Assembly: GCA_051715425.1 (NCBI GenBank)
Contig: JBPXJS010000008.1
Span: forward strand, 310,001-374,000
Direction: 5' to 3'
DNA length: 64,000 nt
DNA from: JAJTFA01 sp051715425
GTDB lineage: Bacteria; Bacteroidota; Bacteroidia; UKL13-3
The notes beneath the pieces were generated by a model. The model had not been told where the DNA came from and searched no databases. It saw only the letters and a program-made list of their open reading frames with translations. Of the stretch, positions 17,789-28,322 are shown in pieces. Numbering within the stretch: position 1 is the stretch's first letter; each line of letters begins with the position of its first letter. Made by a program: the position numbers and the translations under genes.

Positions 17789-20700
17789 TTGCCCGTTTCT
17801 AAGCAAATAAAGCCCCTCTTATTCTTCCTATTCCTGTTTTTGTTGGCAGGGCAACTGTTGGCGCAAATTCCCAAAGCCGGGTTTACCGCTAATAAAACAT
17901 CAGGTTGCAGCCCGTTAACGGTTATTTTCAGCAATTCGAGCACTGGTGGAGCCCCTATTACCTATACCTGGAGGTTTGGCAATGGAAATATTTCAAACCT
18001 TGGTTCACCAACTGTATCAGCCACATACGTGCTTCCGGGAACATATACTGTTTCCCTTACTGCCGCTAACGCCTCCGGAGTCGATTCTCTTGTGCGTACC
18101 TCTTATATTACTGTTTATGCCAGTCCGGTAGCCAACTTTAACAGTGTGCCTGCAGGTGGCTGTACACCACTGGGTACCACTTTTTCTGATATTTCCACAA
18201 AAGGATCCGGCAATATTATTTCCTGGTTATGGGATTTTGGTGACGGCAGTTCGGCTATTGTTCAAAACCCTGGTAAGACGTTCACAACAGCCGGATCTTA
18301 CAACGTTACCCTTATTGTTACTGATAACAACGGGTGCGAAGGCAGGGTTACAAAAAACAATTATATCAATACTACCCCATCACATACCGTAGCGTTTACA
18401 GGAAGCCCGCTTGCAAAATGCAGACCATCCTTAACCACTACATTTAACAGCACGGTAACCCCAACCGCATCGTATAACTATTTATGGGAGTTTGGTGACG
18501 GGAACACCTCCAATCAGGCTGCACCTGTGCATACCTATACCACTGGCGGAAATAAAACGGTTACATTAACGGTAACCTCCGCAGCATCAGGCTGCACCGT
18601 TAAACTCAAAAAAGTGAATTACGTTTTTATACCTGATATAAAACCTGACTTTACCACTACCATTACAGCCGGATGTGCACCCGTTTCTGTGAATTTTACC
18701 AATACCAGCACACCCGATACCATTGGTATGGTGTATACCTGGACTGGTCCAAATGGTTTTTTCTCGGGACAAAAAAATCCCCTTCCGGCAAAAGTTTACC
18801 AGTCGGGGCAGTATACTTACCGGTTAATAAGCAGGTGGACAGGCGGTTGTGCCGACACGGTAGAAAAAACAATAAACGTAAGCGTACTGCCAAAACCAGA
18901 GGCTGGTTTTACCTCTCTTAAAAACAATTTTTGTGTTGCCCCTTTTAATGTGAGTTTCATTAATACCTCAACAGGAGCAAGCACTTACAACTGGATATTT
19001 AGTGAAGGTGGAACCTCTACCCAAACCAATCCTGTCAGGAGTTATTCAAATTTCGGACGTTATTCTGTAAAACTTATAGCCACCAGTACAGATGGGTGTA
19101 AAGACACTTTCGATTCCCCTAATTATATTAAATCTTTTCCCTCAGGTTTTATACTTAAGAATACCGGCAATAGGTCGGGTTGTGCCCCCCTTACCACAAG
19201 TTTTCATATAGTAGATACGGGTGTTGTGCCATTTACCAACTATTCATGGAAGTTTGGAAACGGAGATACAGCTAACGGCACGTTGGTGAACTATACATAC
19301 AGCAGTCCGGGAAAATATGTAGTTACCGTAAAAGGCAAAAATTCTGATGGTTGTGAGGCAACAAGAACAGATACGATATATGTAGGATTACCTTTTCCAT
19401 TCAGCTTTTCAGTAAGCCCCTCATCTGGTTGTTACTCCACCTACGCAGGGAAACTGATTTTAAATCCACCACTTAATCCCGGCACTGCAGATACGGTAAT
19501 TTGGAAGCTATACCAAAACGGTGTGTTGGTAAAAGAATATTATGATACGGGGGCTATTATTACTGATTTGGGGTTGGGTAATTTCGATATTGAAGGAATA
19601 GTATCTATAAACGGCTGCAGAACCACGGTGCGTATAAACAATGCCATCAATATAAGCGGGCCGGAAGGTAAATTTGTATTCGCAAAAGTACACTGTACCA
19701 CTAATAAATTTAGTTTCAGCAACCAATCATTGCAGGCCAATAAGTTATTATGGATTTTTCCTGACAGCACAACGGCTAACACAGATACCATTTCAAAAAC
19801 ATTTAACCTTACAGGAGCACACAAAGTAAAGCTCATTGTTTATGATACAACAACTTCATGCACAGATACCGTAACCAAGGAAATATTTATTGGCGAGGCC
19901 CCAAAACTAAACTTCACTGTTTCTGATTCAATCGGATGTTCTCCCTTAACTTTTCAGGTTCGGGATACTTCAACCGCCACTCCACCTGTTAAGTTTGCCT
20001 ACTACCAGTTTAAACTATCAAACGGGCAGGTAGGTAATTCAGCCCAAAGTACATTTACAGTTGGCACAAGCGGTTTTCAATCCATTACATTAACCATTAC
20101 TGATACCGGTGGTTGCAAGCATGTACTAGTTAAAGATTCTGCCATTTACGTTTACAAGGGTTTCTCCAAACTCCATATTACTCCTCCAATTGGATGTGTA
20201 CCATTATTGGTTACCGGTATTGATTCCGGCACAACAGAGAATCCGGTAGCAAGTTATATTTACAGATGGGGTAATGGCGACAGTTTGGTATCAACCAGCA
20301 GCAGTGTTAATTATACTTATCTGGCTCCAAAATTCGATCAGAAAGTGGGATTCTCGGCCACCCTGGAAATAATTGATAATAAAGGATGCCGGTTTCTTTC
20401 TCCTCCGGTAGTGATAAAACCGGTTAAGCCTGCACCTATTATAAATATTCAAACTTTTAAAAAATGTGGTCAGGACTCTGTAAGATTTATTGCCACCAAT
20501 AATCAAAGTACCGGCTGGGTTCCCAAATTTAAGTGGGCCCTTGGTGATGGCAGCATACTCACCGGACCTACTGTAATGAAACGATTTACAGGAGACACCA
20601 CATTTAGGGCGGTATTAACCATAACAGATACTGCAGGCTGTGTAGATTCTGTTACAAAAGATTACCGGATAAATACCACACCCCCGATTTCGAAATTTGA

Positions 20701-22864
20701 TGCCGACCCAAAAAAACTCGACTGTTATAAACCTGCCAAAATCATTCATTTCGCAGATTCAACAAAAGCCGGGGCAGCCGGTATTGCTTCATACCTCTGG
20801 CAGTTCGGAGATAATTCCTCTTCGGCATTAAAATATCCGGATAAAGTATATTCAAAACCTGGTGTATATTCAGTATCCCTTGAAGTAACAGATTCAATAG
20901 GGTGCAAGAATAAATTAACCATGCCCGACTTTGTAGTGGTTGGCGGGCCGTATGGCACACATTCCTACACGCCAAGAAAAGGCTGCGTTCCGCTTGATGT
21001 AGATTTTCAAACCGTTTCACCCAATGCCATGCTTTTTATATGGGATCATGCCGATGGAAATGTAGATACCCTTAAGGTACAAAACCATCAGTATAAATAT
21101 ACCCTGCCCGGTGTATACTATCCAAGAATAACCCTGGTGGATAGCTCAGGCACCTGCGATTTTGGTTTAGATGCTATCGACTCCATTGTTGTTCACCCTT
21201 TACCTCCGGTTGATTTCGCTGCATCAGATACCCTGATTTGTAAAGGATCAAGCATTACCTTTAATAATACGACAGGCGCACATCATATTCCTGTTACCCA
21301 ATGGAAATGGCATTTTGGTTCCAATGACTCCAGCACTTTGTTCGGGCCACATACCATCCCATTTGCAGAGCCTGGTAAATTTACCATTTCACTTACAGGA
21401 ACTGATACCCTTGGATGCACCAATACCATTACAAAAGATTCTTTGATTCATGTGTATTACGACTCTATTCCTCCCGACAAACCTTACCTGCTAAGGGCAA
21501 CAGTTGAAGATAACACTTCAGTGCTGATGCAGTTTAATGCAAACAAAGAACCCGACTTTAAGGAGTATGTTATTCACTATAACTATATCAGTGGTTTCCC
21601 TAATTCTGCTGCTACACGATATCAAATTTCGGATACCAATTTTACTGAAACAGGAATCAACACACTTCACAACAATTATAGTTACCGGTTATATGCCATT
21701 GATGTTTGCAGAAATGTTTCTGATTTTAGTGAAACGCATACCACGGTGGAACTTACGGCCACTGCTACCGGCAATGCTGTATTTCTTAAATGGACACCAT
21801 ATAAGGGTTGGGACTCTATCGAACGCTATGAAGTTTGGAAAAACGACCCCGACTTTGGCAACAGTTTTTATAAAATTGCCGAAACCCAACAGGATACCCT
21901 GAATTATACCGATACAAATATTGTATGTTTTAAACCTTATAACTACCGTATTCTGGCTGTTGAAAAAGGAGGCAAACTACAGGTTTCATGGAGTGATACG
22001 AGCACCGCCACACCGAAATTTGTGCCGCTGGTTCCAGGTACAAGAAATATACGTGCCACCGTAGAAAACAATAAATACGTGAGGTTGGAATGGAGACAGC
22101 AGGCATATAAACTCCCTTTCCGCTATGCCATATTCAGGTCGGAAGATAATGCCCCACCTGCTTTTTACAAAGATATAAAGGCCACAGATACCCTATTGCT
22201 TGATCTGGATGTGGATGTTCAAAAACATAGTTATAACTACATCACCTATCTGATTGATTCCTGCGGTGGTATAAGTCCGGCATCCAATCTGGCAAAAAGC
22301 ATCCTGCTTCAACTGGAAATGGTAGGAAATGATATCCTCACACATGACCCGGTGCTTAACTGGAATGCTTATAGTGACTGGTATAGCGGTGTAGATTATT
22401 ATCATGTTGAGTTTTTTTATGATTCCCTCGACAACTTTAGCTTGATAAGCCGGAATCAACCGGATAATCTAACAGCAAGACACAGGTATGTGAATCTGGA
22501 GCAGCAGGATTATTGTTATAAAGTGACGGCATTCCAAAAAGACAGCAACGATATCATCAGTGAATCGAATATTGCCTGTATAGAAACTGCACCCCGGTTA
22601 CATCCGCCAAATGTATTTACGGTAAATGGAGATAACCTGAACGATACTTATAAACTGGGCGGACTGTTTATTGATAAATTTGAATTAAAAATTTACAACC
22701 GTTGGGGTTTGCTGATGTTTGAAACAGATGATATACATAAAGGATGGGATGGAAACTTTGAGGGTAAACCCTGCCCTTCTGATGTATATATTTATATAGC
22801 CCGTGGTATTGGAAGAAGAGGCCAGATTAAAGAAGTGAAGGGCAATGTAACCTTGCTGCGTTAG
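17789..22864 (+). CDS. PKD-repeat protein with T9SS type B (gliding-motility-associated) C-terminal domain
   Basis: A 1691-residue secreted protein. The start is a TTG: a stop codon lies directly upstream at 17786, no ATG is near, and the signal peptide (KPLLFFLFLFLLAGQLLAQ) needs this start. Residues 27 to about 1220 hold about a dozen PKD-like domains, each opening with a GC.PL motif (GCSPLTVIF, GCTPLGTTF, GCAPLTTSF, GCVPLDVDF) and containing a W.FGDG core. About 1230-1600 contains fibronectin-III-like segments (PDKPYLLRATVEDN, VFLKWTPYKGW). The last 90 residues are the type B sorting domain: PPNVFTVNGDNLNDTYKL, IYNRWGLLMFET, GWDGNFEGKPC, SDVYIYIARG. Type B proteins pass through the type IX system and often stay loosely bound or are released. 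The role is probably adhesion or matrix. Confidence 0.88.
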   Translation: MPVSKQIKPLLFFLFLFLLAGQLLAQIPKAGFTANKTSGCSPLTVIFSNSSTGGAPITYTWRFGNGNISNLGSPTVSATYVLPGTYTVSLTAANASGVDSLVRTSYITVYASPVANFNSVPAGGCTPLGTTFSDISTKGSGNIISWLWDFGDGSSAIVQNPGKTFTTAGSYNVTLIVTDNNGCEGRVTKNNYINTTPSHTVAFTGSPLAKCRPSLTTTFNSTVTPTASYNYLWEFGDGNTSNQAAPVHTYTTGGNKTVTLTVTSAASGCTVKLKKVNYVFIPDIKPDFTTTITAGCAPVSVNFTNTSTPDTIGMVYTWTGPNGFFSGQKNPLPAKVYQSGQYTYRLISRWTGGCADTVEKTINVSVLPKPEAGFTSLKNNFCVAPFNVSFINTSTGASTYNWIFSEGGTSTQTNPVRSYSNFGRYSVKLIATSTDGCKDTFDSPNYIKSFPSGFILKNTGNRSGCAPLTTSFHIVDTGVVPFTNYSWKFGNGDTANGTLVNYTYSSPGKYVVTVKGKNSDGCEATRTDTIYVGLPFPFSFSVSPSSGCYSTYAGKLILNPPLNPGTADTVIWKLYQNGVLVKEYYDTGAIITDLGLGNFDIEGIVSINGCRTTVRINNAINISGPEGKFVFAKVHCTTNKFSFSNQSLQANKLLWIFPDSTTANTDTISKTFNLTGAHKVKLIVYDTTTSCTDTVTKEIFIGEAPKLNFTVSDSIGCSPLTFQVRDTSTATPPVKFAYYQFKLSNGQVGNSAQSTFTVGTSGFQSITLTITDTGGCKHVLVKDSAIYVYKGFSKLHITPPIGCVPLLVTGIDSGTTENPVASYIYRWGNGDSLVSTSSSVNYTYLAPKFDQKVGFSATLEIIDNKGCRFLSPPVVIKPVKPAPIINIQTFKKCGQDSVRFIATNNQSTGWVPKFKWALGDGSILTGPTVMKRFTGDTTFRAVLTITDTAGCVDSVTKDYRINTTPPISKFDADPKKLDCYKPAKIIHFADSTKAGAAGIASYLWQFGDNSSSALKYPDKVYSKPGVYSVSLEVTDSIGCKNKLTMPDFVVVGGPYGTHSYTPRKGCVPLDVDFQTVSPNAMLFIWDHADGNVDTLKVQNHQYKYTLPGVYYPRITLVDSSGTCDFGLDAIDSIVVHPLPPVDFAASDTLICKGSSITFNNTTGAHHIPVTQWKWHFGSNDSSTLFGPHTIPFAEPGKFTISLTGTDTLGCTNTITKDSLIHVYYDSIPPDKPYLLRATVEDNTSVLMQFNANKEPDFKEYVIHYNYISGFPNSAATRYQISDTNFTETGINTLHNNYSYRLYAIDVCRNVSDFSETHTTVELTATATGNAVFLKWTPYKGWDSIERYEVWKNDPDFGNSFYKIAETQQDTLNYTDTNIVCFKPYNYRILAVEKGGKLQVSWSDTSTATPKFVPLVPGTRNIRATVENNKYVRLEWRQQAYKLPFRYAIFRSEDNAPPAFYKDIKATDTLLLDLDVDVQKHSYNYITYLIDSCGGISPASNLAKSILLQLEMVGNDILTHDPVLNWNAYSDWYSGVDYYHVEFFYDSLDNFSLISRNQPDNLTARHRYVNLEQQDYCYKVTAFQKDSNDIISESNIACIETAPRLHPPNVFTVNGDNLNDTYKLGGLFIDKFELKIYNRWGLLMFETDDIHKGWDGNFEGKPCPSDVYIYIARGIGRRGQIKEVKGNVTLLR

Positions 22865-22881
22865 CTATAAAACTATCCGGT

Positions 22882-25194
22882 TTAAAGCAACTTTACCTTA
22901 AGCTTGGCAAATTTCAGTACCAGCATTTTTTTACCGTGCTCACCAAAATCAACCTGCGCTTTGCGGTTATCTCCTGCTCCTTCAATATTCAAAACCGTGC
23001 CGCTGCCAAAACGCTGATGCTCCACCAAATGTCCGGCTTCCAATCCGGAGGTATCGTCACCCACAAAATCAGGATCTATTTGCTGGTTGGCTGTTGCCTT
23101 ATTAATGGGTTTAAAATTTTTAGGCAGGGTAATGGACGATTTGGTAGGCGTAGATGATGAAATGACCTTGGTTTGTTGTGCTCCTGAACGCTGCTGCCCA
23201 TAACCTTTAGATTGTTGTGATTGCTGCGAACGGTTATACAAACCTTCCATTAATAAAAACTGCGGATCTATTTCCTGTAAAAACCGGCTTGCTTCACTAT
23301 TAATCATGGTGCCAAATTTAAAACGGGAAGTAGCAAAAGAAAGGTGCAGTTTTTTCATCGCCCGGGTTAATGCCACATAAAACAAACGCCTCTCCTCTTC
23401 CAGCTCTGCGCGGCTGTTTAAAGAGAGTTGCGAAGGGAATAAATTTTCTTCCAGACCTACAATATATACGTACTTAAACTCCAATCCTTTTGAAGCGTGG
23501 ATGGTCATTAAGCTCACCTTATCATTGTCGTTATCATCTTCCCTGTCGGCATCGGTAAGCAAGGCAATATCCTGCATATACTCCGGCATGGTGCGCACCC
23601 TTACCACCCCATCTTCATCTATTGGTTCTTCTATACTAAATTCCTTTAATCCGTTCAGTAACTCTTCAATATTTTCATACCTGGCAATACCCTCTACCGT
23701 TTTATCTTCATACAATGTTTTCAGCAGGGTGGTTTGTTTGGCAATATGCATAGCCAGGTCATACGCACTCCGGTCGAGCATCGCCTGAAAACTTCTGATC
23801 ATCATCACAAAATCCTGCAAGGTGGAAGCGGCTTTAATACCATAAGTGTGCGCCTCTCCCATAATTTCCCACCAGCTTTTATTATGCTCAGCCGCCAAAA
23901 CAGCCAGGTGATCCAGTGTTGTTTTTCCAATCCCTCTGGTCGGGTAGTTAATAATTCTTTTCAGGGCTTCCTCGTCTGACGGGTTAATGGTAACGCGGAA
24001 ATAAGCAATCAAATCCTTTATTTCCTTGCGCTGATAAAACGAAAGTCCGCCATAAATGCGGTATGGGATATTTAGTTTCCTGAGCGACTCCTCAATGGCG
24101 CGGCTTTGTGCATTGGTTCTGTAAAGAATGGCAAAATCTTTATTGTAACAATGGCTGTTCATTTTCTCCTGAAAAATAGAAGAAGCCACTACCTTACCCT
24201 CCTCATTATCGGTTAATGCCCTGAAAACTTTAATCCGGTCGCCTATTTCATTACTTGTCCAAACGTTTTTCTGTATCTGATCCTTGTTTTGTTTGATAAT
24301 GGAATTAGCCGCATTTACAATGGTTTGAGTGGAGCGGTAATTTTGTTCGAGGCGGTAAACTTTTGTATCCGGAAAATCTTTATGAAAGTTGAGGATATTT
24401 TTTATGGTTGCCCCCCGGAAAGCATAAATACTTTGGGCATCATCGCCCACCACCGTGATATTCTGATGGGCATTGGCCAGTTTGCGGATAATGGAATATT
24501 GCACTCCATTGGTATCCTGAAACTCATCAACCAGAATATATTTAAACATATGCTGGTATTTATTTACCACATCGGGATGGTTATTAAACAACTGATATGT
24601 CTTAATCAGCAAATCATCAAAATCCATGGCACCTGCCCTGAAACAACGCGCTTCATATGCAGAGAAAATAGCCGCAAACTGAGGGCGGCCTGAACTTTCA
24701 TCATACATGGTATTATCCGAATCGTTGGCATATTCAGCCGAGGTAAGCATGGCATTTTTAGCTGCCGAAATGCGGTTGATAATAACACCTGGTTTATACA
24801 CCTTATCATCCAGCTTCATCTCATTTACAATAGATTTAATCAGGCTTTTTGCATCATCTGTATCGTAAATGGTAAAATTTCTTGGGTATCCTATTTTATC
24901 ACTCTCTATACGCAAAATCCTGGCAAAAATGGAGTGAAAGGTTCCCATCCACAGGTTTTTTGCTTCGTTGCCAACCACATGCTGAATGCGCTCCCGCATT
25001 TCTTTTGCAGCTTTATTGGTAAAGGTTAAGGAGAGGATATTAAAGGGGTCAACCTTGTTTCTAATCAGGTAGGCAATGCGGTAGGTAAGCACACGTGTTT
25101 TGCCGGAACCGGCACCGGCTATTATAATAACCGGTCCATCTACATTCACAACAGCATCATGTTGTGCTTCATTTAGCGTCTCAAGATAATTCAC
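22882..25194 (-). CDS. uvrD: UvrD/PcrA-family 3'-5' DNA helicase
   Basis: A 770-residue superfamily 1A helicase, used in nucleotide-excision and replication repair. The order of motifs is canonical: Q motif LNEAQHDAVV, Walker A GAGSGKT (27-33), TFTNKAAKEMRERI, DEFQDTN, GDDAQSIYAFRGA, LEQNYRST, LMTIHASKGLEFKYV, and LFYVALTRAMKKL. The C-terminal GHLVEHQRFGSGTVL segment is the Tudor-like tail that in PcrA contacts RNA polymerase. The start is a GTG at 25194; a stop lies just upstream and no in-frame ATG is near. An ATG two bases upstream is out of frame and is followed at once by TGA. It converges with the PKD gene, with 17 bp between the stops. Confidence 0.93.
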   Translation of the reverse strand: MNYLETLNEAQHDAVVNVDGPVIIIAGAGSGKTRVLTYRIAYLIRNKVDPFNILSLTFTNKAAKEMRERIQHVVGNEAKNLWMGTFHSIFARILRIESDKIGYPRNFTIYDTDDAKSLIKSIVNEMKLDDKVYKPGVIINRISAAKNAMLTSAEYANDSDNTMYDESSGRPQFAAIFSAYEARCFRAGAMDFDDLLIKTYQLFNNHPDVVNKYQHMFKYILVDEFQDTNGVQYSIIRKLANAHQNITVVGDDAQSIYAFRGATIKNILNFHKDFPDTKVYRLEQNYRSTQTIVNAANSIIKQNKDQIQKNVWTSNEIGDRIKVFRALTDNEEGKVVASSIFQEKMNSHCYNKDFAILYRTNAQSRAIEESLRKLNIPYRIYGGLSFYQRKEIKDLIAYFRVTINPSDEEALKRIINYPTRGIGKTTLDHLAVLAAEHNKSWWEIMGEAHTYGIKAASTLQDFVMMIRSFQAMLDRSAYDLAMHIAKQTTLLKTLYEDKTVEGIARYENIEELLNGLKEFSIEEPIDEDGVVRVRTMPEYMQDIALLTDADREDDNDNDKVSLMTIHASKGLEFKYVYIVGLEENLFPSQLSLNSRAELEEERRLFYVALTRAMKKLHLSFATSRFKFGTMINSEASRFLQEIDPQFLLMEGLYNRSQQSQQSKGYGQQRSGAQQTKVISSSTPTKSSITLPKNFKPINKATANQQIDPDFVGDDTSGLEAGHLVEHQRFGSGTVLNIEGAGDNRKAQVDFGEHGKKMLVLKFAKLKVKLL

Positions 25195-25198
25195 ATAG

Positions 25199-25206
25199 CG
25201 AAATTA
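25199..25206 (-). promoter_or_regulatory. Near-consensus -7 box (TAATTTCG) abutting the helicase start
   Basis: On the minus strand TAATTTCG (one change from TAnnTTTG) ends 4 bp before the GTG at 25194. Transcription would then start at or next to the start codon, suggesting a leaderless message. Confidence 0.35.
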
Positions 25207-25254
25207 GGCTATGCAGCCCGCGTGAGGAAATTAAAATATCAACAGAAAAAAACC

Positions 25255-26172
25255 TTATTTAGCCTTTTGATTACTAAAGGTGTATAAGATACCAAGGGAA
25301 AGCACCTGAGAGTATTGTACATCTTTATCCTGATCGTAATCGTACAACAACACCCCCGACAGGTTTACATTTACATACTTGTTTACTTTGGCTGTAAGGT
25401 TGGCATCAAGGCGGTGAACCAATCCCTGCCCGCTTAGTTTGGCATAATCTGCAAGCCCCATATAACGTGCTTTAAGCACAATATTTTTCATGATTTCTTT
25501 ATCAAAATTGGCCACAAACTGAAACACTACCTGATTACGGATATTTTCTCCCTTTTTTACCCCGTACACTTCTGCTTCTCCTTTCACATCATACAATGTT
25601 TGATCGGTAACAATAGATTGGCGTAAGGCACCCACACCAAACTGTGCAGAGAAGTATTCAACCGGTTTGTATTCCATACCGAGCGCTTCTGTAAAATAAC
25701 CGGGCGACATAAAGCCGGAAATGCGGTTTGAAACCTCCTCACCTGTTTCCTTTCCTGTTGAATCCTTGAGTTTAACATATTCAAAACCTGCATCAAATTG
25801 TGTTTGAAAGTTTAATGAGGCAAAGGCATTCCAGTTTTTAGATAATTTATAACTGTACTTGCTGTCAAAAAATATCCTGTCGGCATTTTTTCTAAGTCCC
25901 TGGTCTTCGTTTTTTACATTTCCATAAAGCAACTGCAGGTCGTTTATCCAGTTGGATTTTTCTTTTTTCAGTTCCGCTTTTGCATTTAAAAACCCGCTAA
26001 GGGCAATAGAATTTACACCACCCGCTTTCCAGTTATCACTAAAGCTTGACTGGTTTACATTTACACCGGTTTGTACTTCTGTTTTCCAGGCGGAGGGTAA
26101 AGTTGGTGTGGTTTGCTGGGCGTTAGCAAAAAGGCAGCCACACATGGCTGTTGTGAGTAAAAATGTTTTCAT
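25255..26172 (-). CDS. DUF3078 outer-membrane protein
   Basis: A 305-residue exported protein with signal peptide MKTFLLTTAMCGCLFANAQ. The mature part opens with WKTEVQTGVNVNQSSFSDNW and has alternating beta strands rich in aromatic residues up to SLGILYTFSNQKAK, the pattern of a small beta barrel. It matches the DUF3078 family as I know it, which is frequent in Bacteroidota and has no established function. It is the last gene of a minus-strand run agmatinase, cysteine desulfurase, DUF3078; 17 bp separate it from the desulfurase stop. The grouping does not suggest a shared pathway. Confidence 0.75.
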   Translation of the reverse strand: MKTFLLTTAMCGCLFANAQQTTPTLPSAWKTEVQTGVNVNQSSFSDNWKAGGVNSIALSGFLNAKAELKKEKSNWINDLQLLYGNVKNEDQGLRKNADRIFFDSKYSYKLSKNWNAFASLNFQTQFDAGFEYVKLKDSTGKETGEEVSNRISGFMSPGYFTEALGMEYKPVEYFSAQFGVGALRQSIVTDQTLYDVKGEAEVYGVKKGENIRNQVVFQFVANFDKEIMKNIVLKARYMGLADYAKLSGQGLVHRLDANLTAKVNKYVNVNLSGVLLYDYDQDKDVQYSQVLSLGILYTFSNQKAK

Positions 26173-26189
26173 AAGGTGTGGTATAAAGA

Positions 26190-27344
26190 CTAAGATGCAA
26201 CAGCATCCAGTTTCAGCATGGTTCTGAGTTGAGCAATGGTATAATCAATTTCTTCTTTTGTATTGTATTTTCCAAAGGAGAACCTCACGGCAGAGCGTGC
26301 CGGATCTGATCCGATAGCGGTAAGCACATGCGAACCCACATTGGAGCCGGAAGAACAGGCACTGCCACCTGATGCAGATATGCCTGCAATATCAAGCTTA
26401 AACAACATCATCTCCGAAATAGGGCTTGGTGGAAACGAAGTATTCAATACCGTGTAAGATGAGTTCCCATCAGGATCGCCATTAAAAGAAACACCTGGAA
26501 TATTGGCTTCCAGTTTGGCTTTCATATAATCCTTCAATTCTTTGATATGCGCCTTATCTTTTTCCAGATCACGGTATGAAACTTCAAGGGCTTTGGCCAA
26601 ACCAACAATACCATAAACATTTTCCGTACCACCACGCATATTGCGTTCCTGTGCTCCACCTGTAATATATGGATCAATTTTGGTGGAAGCATTAACATAA
26701 ATAAAACCAACACCTTTAGGCCCATTGAATTTATGAGCTGCGCAGGCTAAAAAATGAATATGGAGTTTACTCAGGTCAAATTTAAAGTGACCTACAGTCT
26801 GCACCGTATCACAGTGGAACAAGGCATTGTACTGTTTACAACATTCTCCCACCTTTTCAATATCAATCATATTGCCAATTTCATTATTGGCATGCATCAG
26901 AGAAACCAAAGCATTGGAATTGCTTTTAAGCAACTCTTCCAGATGTGCCATATCAATATGGCCCTTTTCGGTTAACTTTACCAGGTGCATTTTTACCTTG
27001 CCCGTTTTATCAAGTTCCTCTATGGTATGTAAAACGGCATGGTGCTCAATGGGTGAAGTAATGATATGTTTTACTCCCAAACATTCCACTGATTTTCTGA
27101 TGGCCATATTATCGGCTTCGGTGCCACCTGAAGTAAAGAAAATTTCACCAGGGGTGCATCCCATCAGTTTGGCAACTGCTCTGCGGGCTTCTTCGAGATA
27201 GGTGCGCACCACGCGGCCGTGGGCATGTGTGGATGAAGGGTTGCCAAAGTGTTCCTGCATCATGGGAATCATCGCTTCTATTACCTCCTTATCCAAAGGG
27301 GTGGTTGCCGCATTATCAAGGTAAACCCTTTTTGCTTCTGTCAT
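26190..27344 (-). CDS. iscS: Cysteine desulfurase (IscS/NifS family)
   Basis: A 384-residue PLP enzyme that removes sulfur from cysteine as an enzyme-bound persulfide for Fe-S cluster and thio-cofactor assembly. The start is the ATG at 27344 (MTEAKRVYLDNAATTPLD); the frame extends 12 codons upstream over the agmatinase stop. Key features: the N-terminal YLDNAATTP, SGGTEADNMAI, HANNEIG, the PLP lysine K205 in CAAHKFNGPKG, and the mobile-loop cysteine C330 in GSACSSGS. Length and loop are of the IscS/NifS class, not SufS. No iscU or iscA lies nearby. The window holds many Fe-S proteins (nuo operon), which such an enzyme would serve. It follows the agmatinase gene by 4 bp. Confidence 0.9.
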   Translation of the reverse strand: MTEAKRVYLDNAATTPLDKEVIEAMIPMMQEHFGNPSSTHAHGRVVRTYLEEARRAVAKLMGCTPGEIFFTSGGTEADNMAIRKSVECLGVKHIITSPIEHHAVLHTIEELDKTGKVKMHLVKLTEKGHIDMAHLEELLKSNSNALVSLMHANNEIGNMIDIEKVGECCKQYNALFHCDTVQTVGHFKFDLSKLHIHFLACAAHKFNGPKGVGFIYVNASTKIDPYITGGAQERNMRGGTENVYGIVGLAKALEVSYRDLEKDKAHIKELKDYMKAKLEANIPGVSFNGDPDGNSSYTVLNTSFPPSPISEMMLFKLDIAGISASGGSACSSGSNVGSHVLTAIGSDPARSAVRFSFGKYNTKEEIDYTIAQLRTMLKLDAVAS

Positions 27345-27348
27345 AAGC

Positions 27349-28245
27349 TTACTTTTTATTTGACAGCGAAATATAACCAATTAATCGATAAACCAATTTG
27401 GCCATAGTAAATTCAGTAAGGGTGTTTCCTTTTACCGGTGCTATTTCTACCACATCAAAACCCACAATATTTTTTTTCTCGCACACTTTTTTCAAAAACT
27501 CAGTGGTTTCGTTCCAGAACATCCCGTTTGGTTCAGCTGTTCCAACTGCCGGAACAATGGAAGGATCAAACCCATCGGCATCAATAGATATATACACATT
27601 GTCTCCCAGCGTTTTTAAGGCCTCTTCCGCCCAGTTCGGGTTTCTTCTGATCTGGTGGGCATAAAACGTATGGATATTTTTTGATGACTTAATCAGCTGG
27701 GCCTCTTCTATGCATTGGGCACGAATACCAATCTGGGTAAGCGGCACCCCTAGTTCGTGTATGCGGTACATTACCGAAGCATGTGAATAAGGATTATCGT
27801 TGTATGATTCCCTCAGATCGGAGTGTGCATCAATTTGAAGCACGTGCACATCAGGGTATTTTTCTTTTACCGCCCGCACACAACCAAGTGAAATGGTATG
27901 TTCAGCCCCGAGGGTAACCGGGAATTTCTTATCCTTAAGCAGTTTTTGGGTATTTTTTTCAATCAGTTTTACTGCCTTTTCATCTACTTTATTTCCAAAA
28001 TCCATAGGAGGCACCGTACAAATTCCGCCCTTGCGGTAGGTTTCCTGATCCAGTTCCTCATCGTACAACTCTACATACTGGGAGGCCTTTATAATGGCTG
28101 CCGGACCTTTATCTGAGCCGGAATGGTAGGAAGACGTGTATTCATAAGGGGCCGACTGGATGACATAGGTTGATTGTTTGTAAGAACACAATTCATCTTC
28201 GGTAATGGCCAGAAAATTCTTTTTGTGGTTATAATACTTGGTCAT
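27349..28245 (-). CDS. speB: Agmatinase-family ureohydrolase
   Basis: A 298-residue dimanganese hydrolase of the arginase/agmatinase superfamily. Metal-binding motifs are visible in order: TLGAEHTISLG, DAHSDL with a following SHA, and ISIDADGFDP. An N-terminal GPAAIIKAS loop and a C-terminal GFDVVEIAP are as in agmatinases. Agmatinase turns agmatine into putrescine and urea for polyamine synthesis; guanidinobutyrase or formimidoylglutamase activity cannot be excluded from sequence. It is the first gene of a short minus-strand run with the desulfurase and DUF3078 genes, and it is divergent from the OmpA-like lipoprotein gene. Confidence 0.82.
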   Translation of the reverse strand: MTKYYNHKKNFLAITEDELCSYKQSTYVIQSAPYEYTSSYHSGSDKGPAAIIKASQYVELYDEELDQETYRKGGICTVPPMDFGNKVDEKAVKLIEKNTQKLLKDKKFPVTLGAEHTISLGCVRAVKEKYPDVHVLQIDAHSDLRESYNDNPYSHASVMYRIHELGVPLTQIGIRAQCIEEAQLIKSSKNIHTFYAHQIRRNPNWAEEALKTLGDNVYISIDADGFDPSIVPAVGTAEPNGMFWNETTEFLKKVCEKKNIVGFDVVEIAPVKGNTLTEFTMAKLVYRLIGYISLSNKK

Positions 28246-28308
28246 AAAACAGATTCTTTATTTATGGCGCAAGTTATCAAGAGCAGTTTTTCTAACCAAG
28301 TTAAATTA

Positions 28309-28316
28309 TATTTTTG
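28309..28316 (+). promoter_or_regulatory. -7 box (TATTTTTG) directly before the OmpA-like gene
   Basis: TATTTTTG fits TAnnTTTG and ends 6 bp before the ATG at 28323. The expected transcription start falls on or beside the start codon, so the message may be leaderless. A T-run at 28287-28291 lies at about the -33 distance. Confidence 0.5.
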
Positions 28317-28322
28317 CTGCGC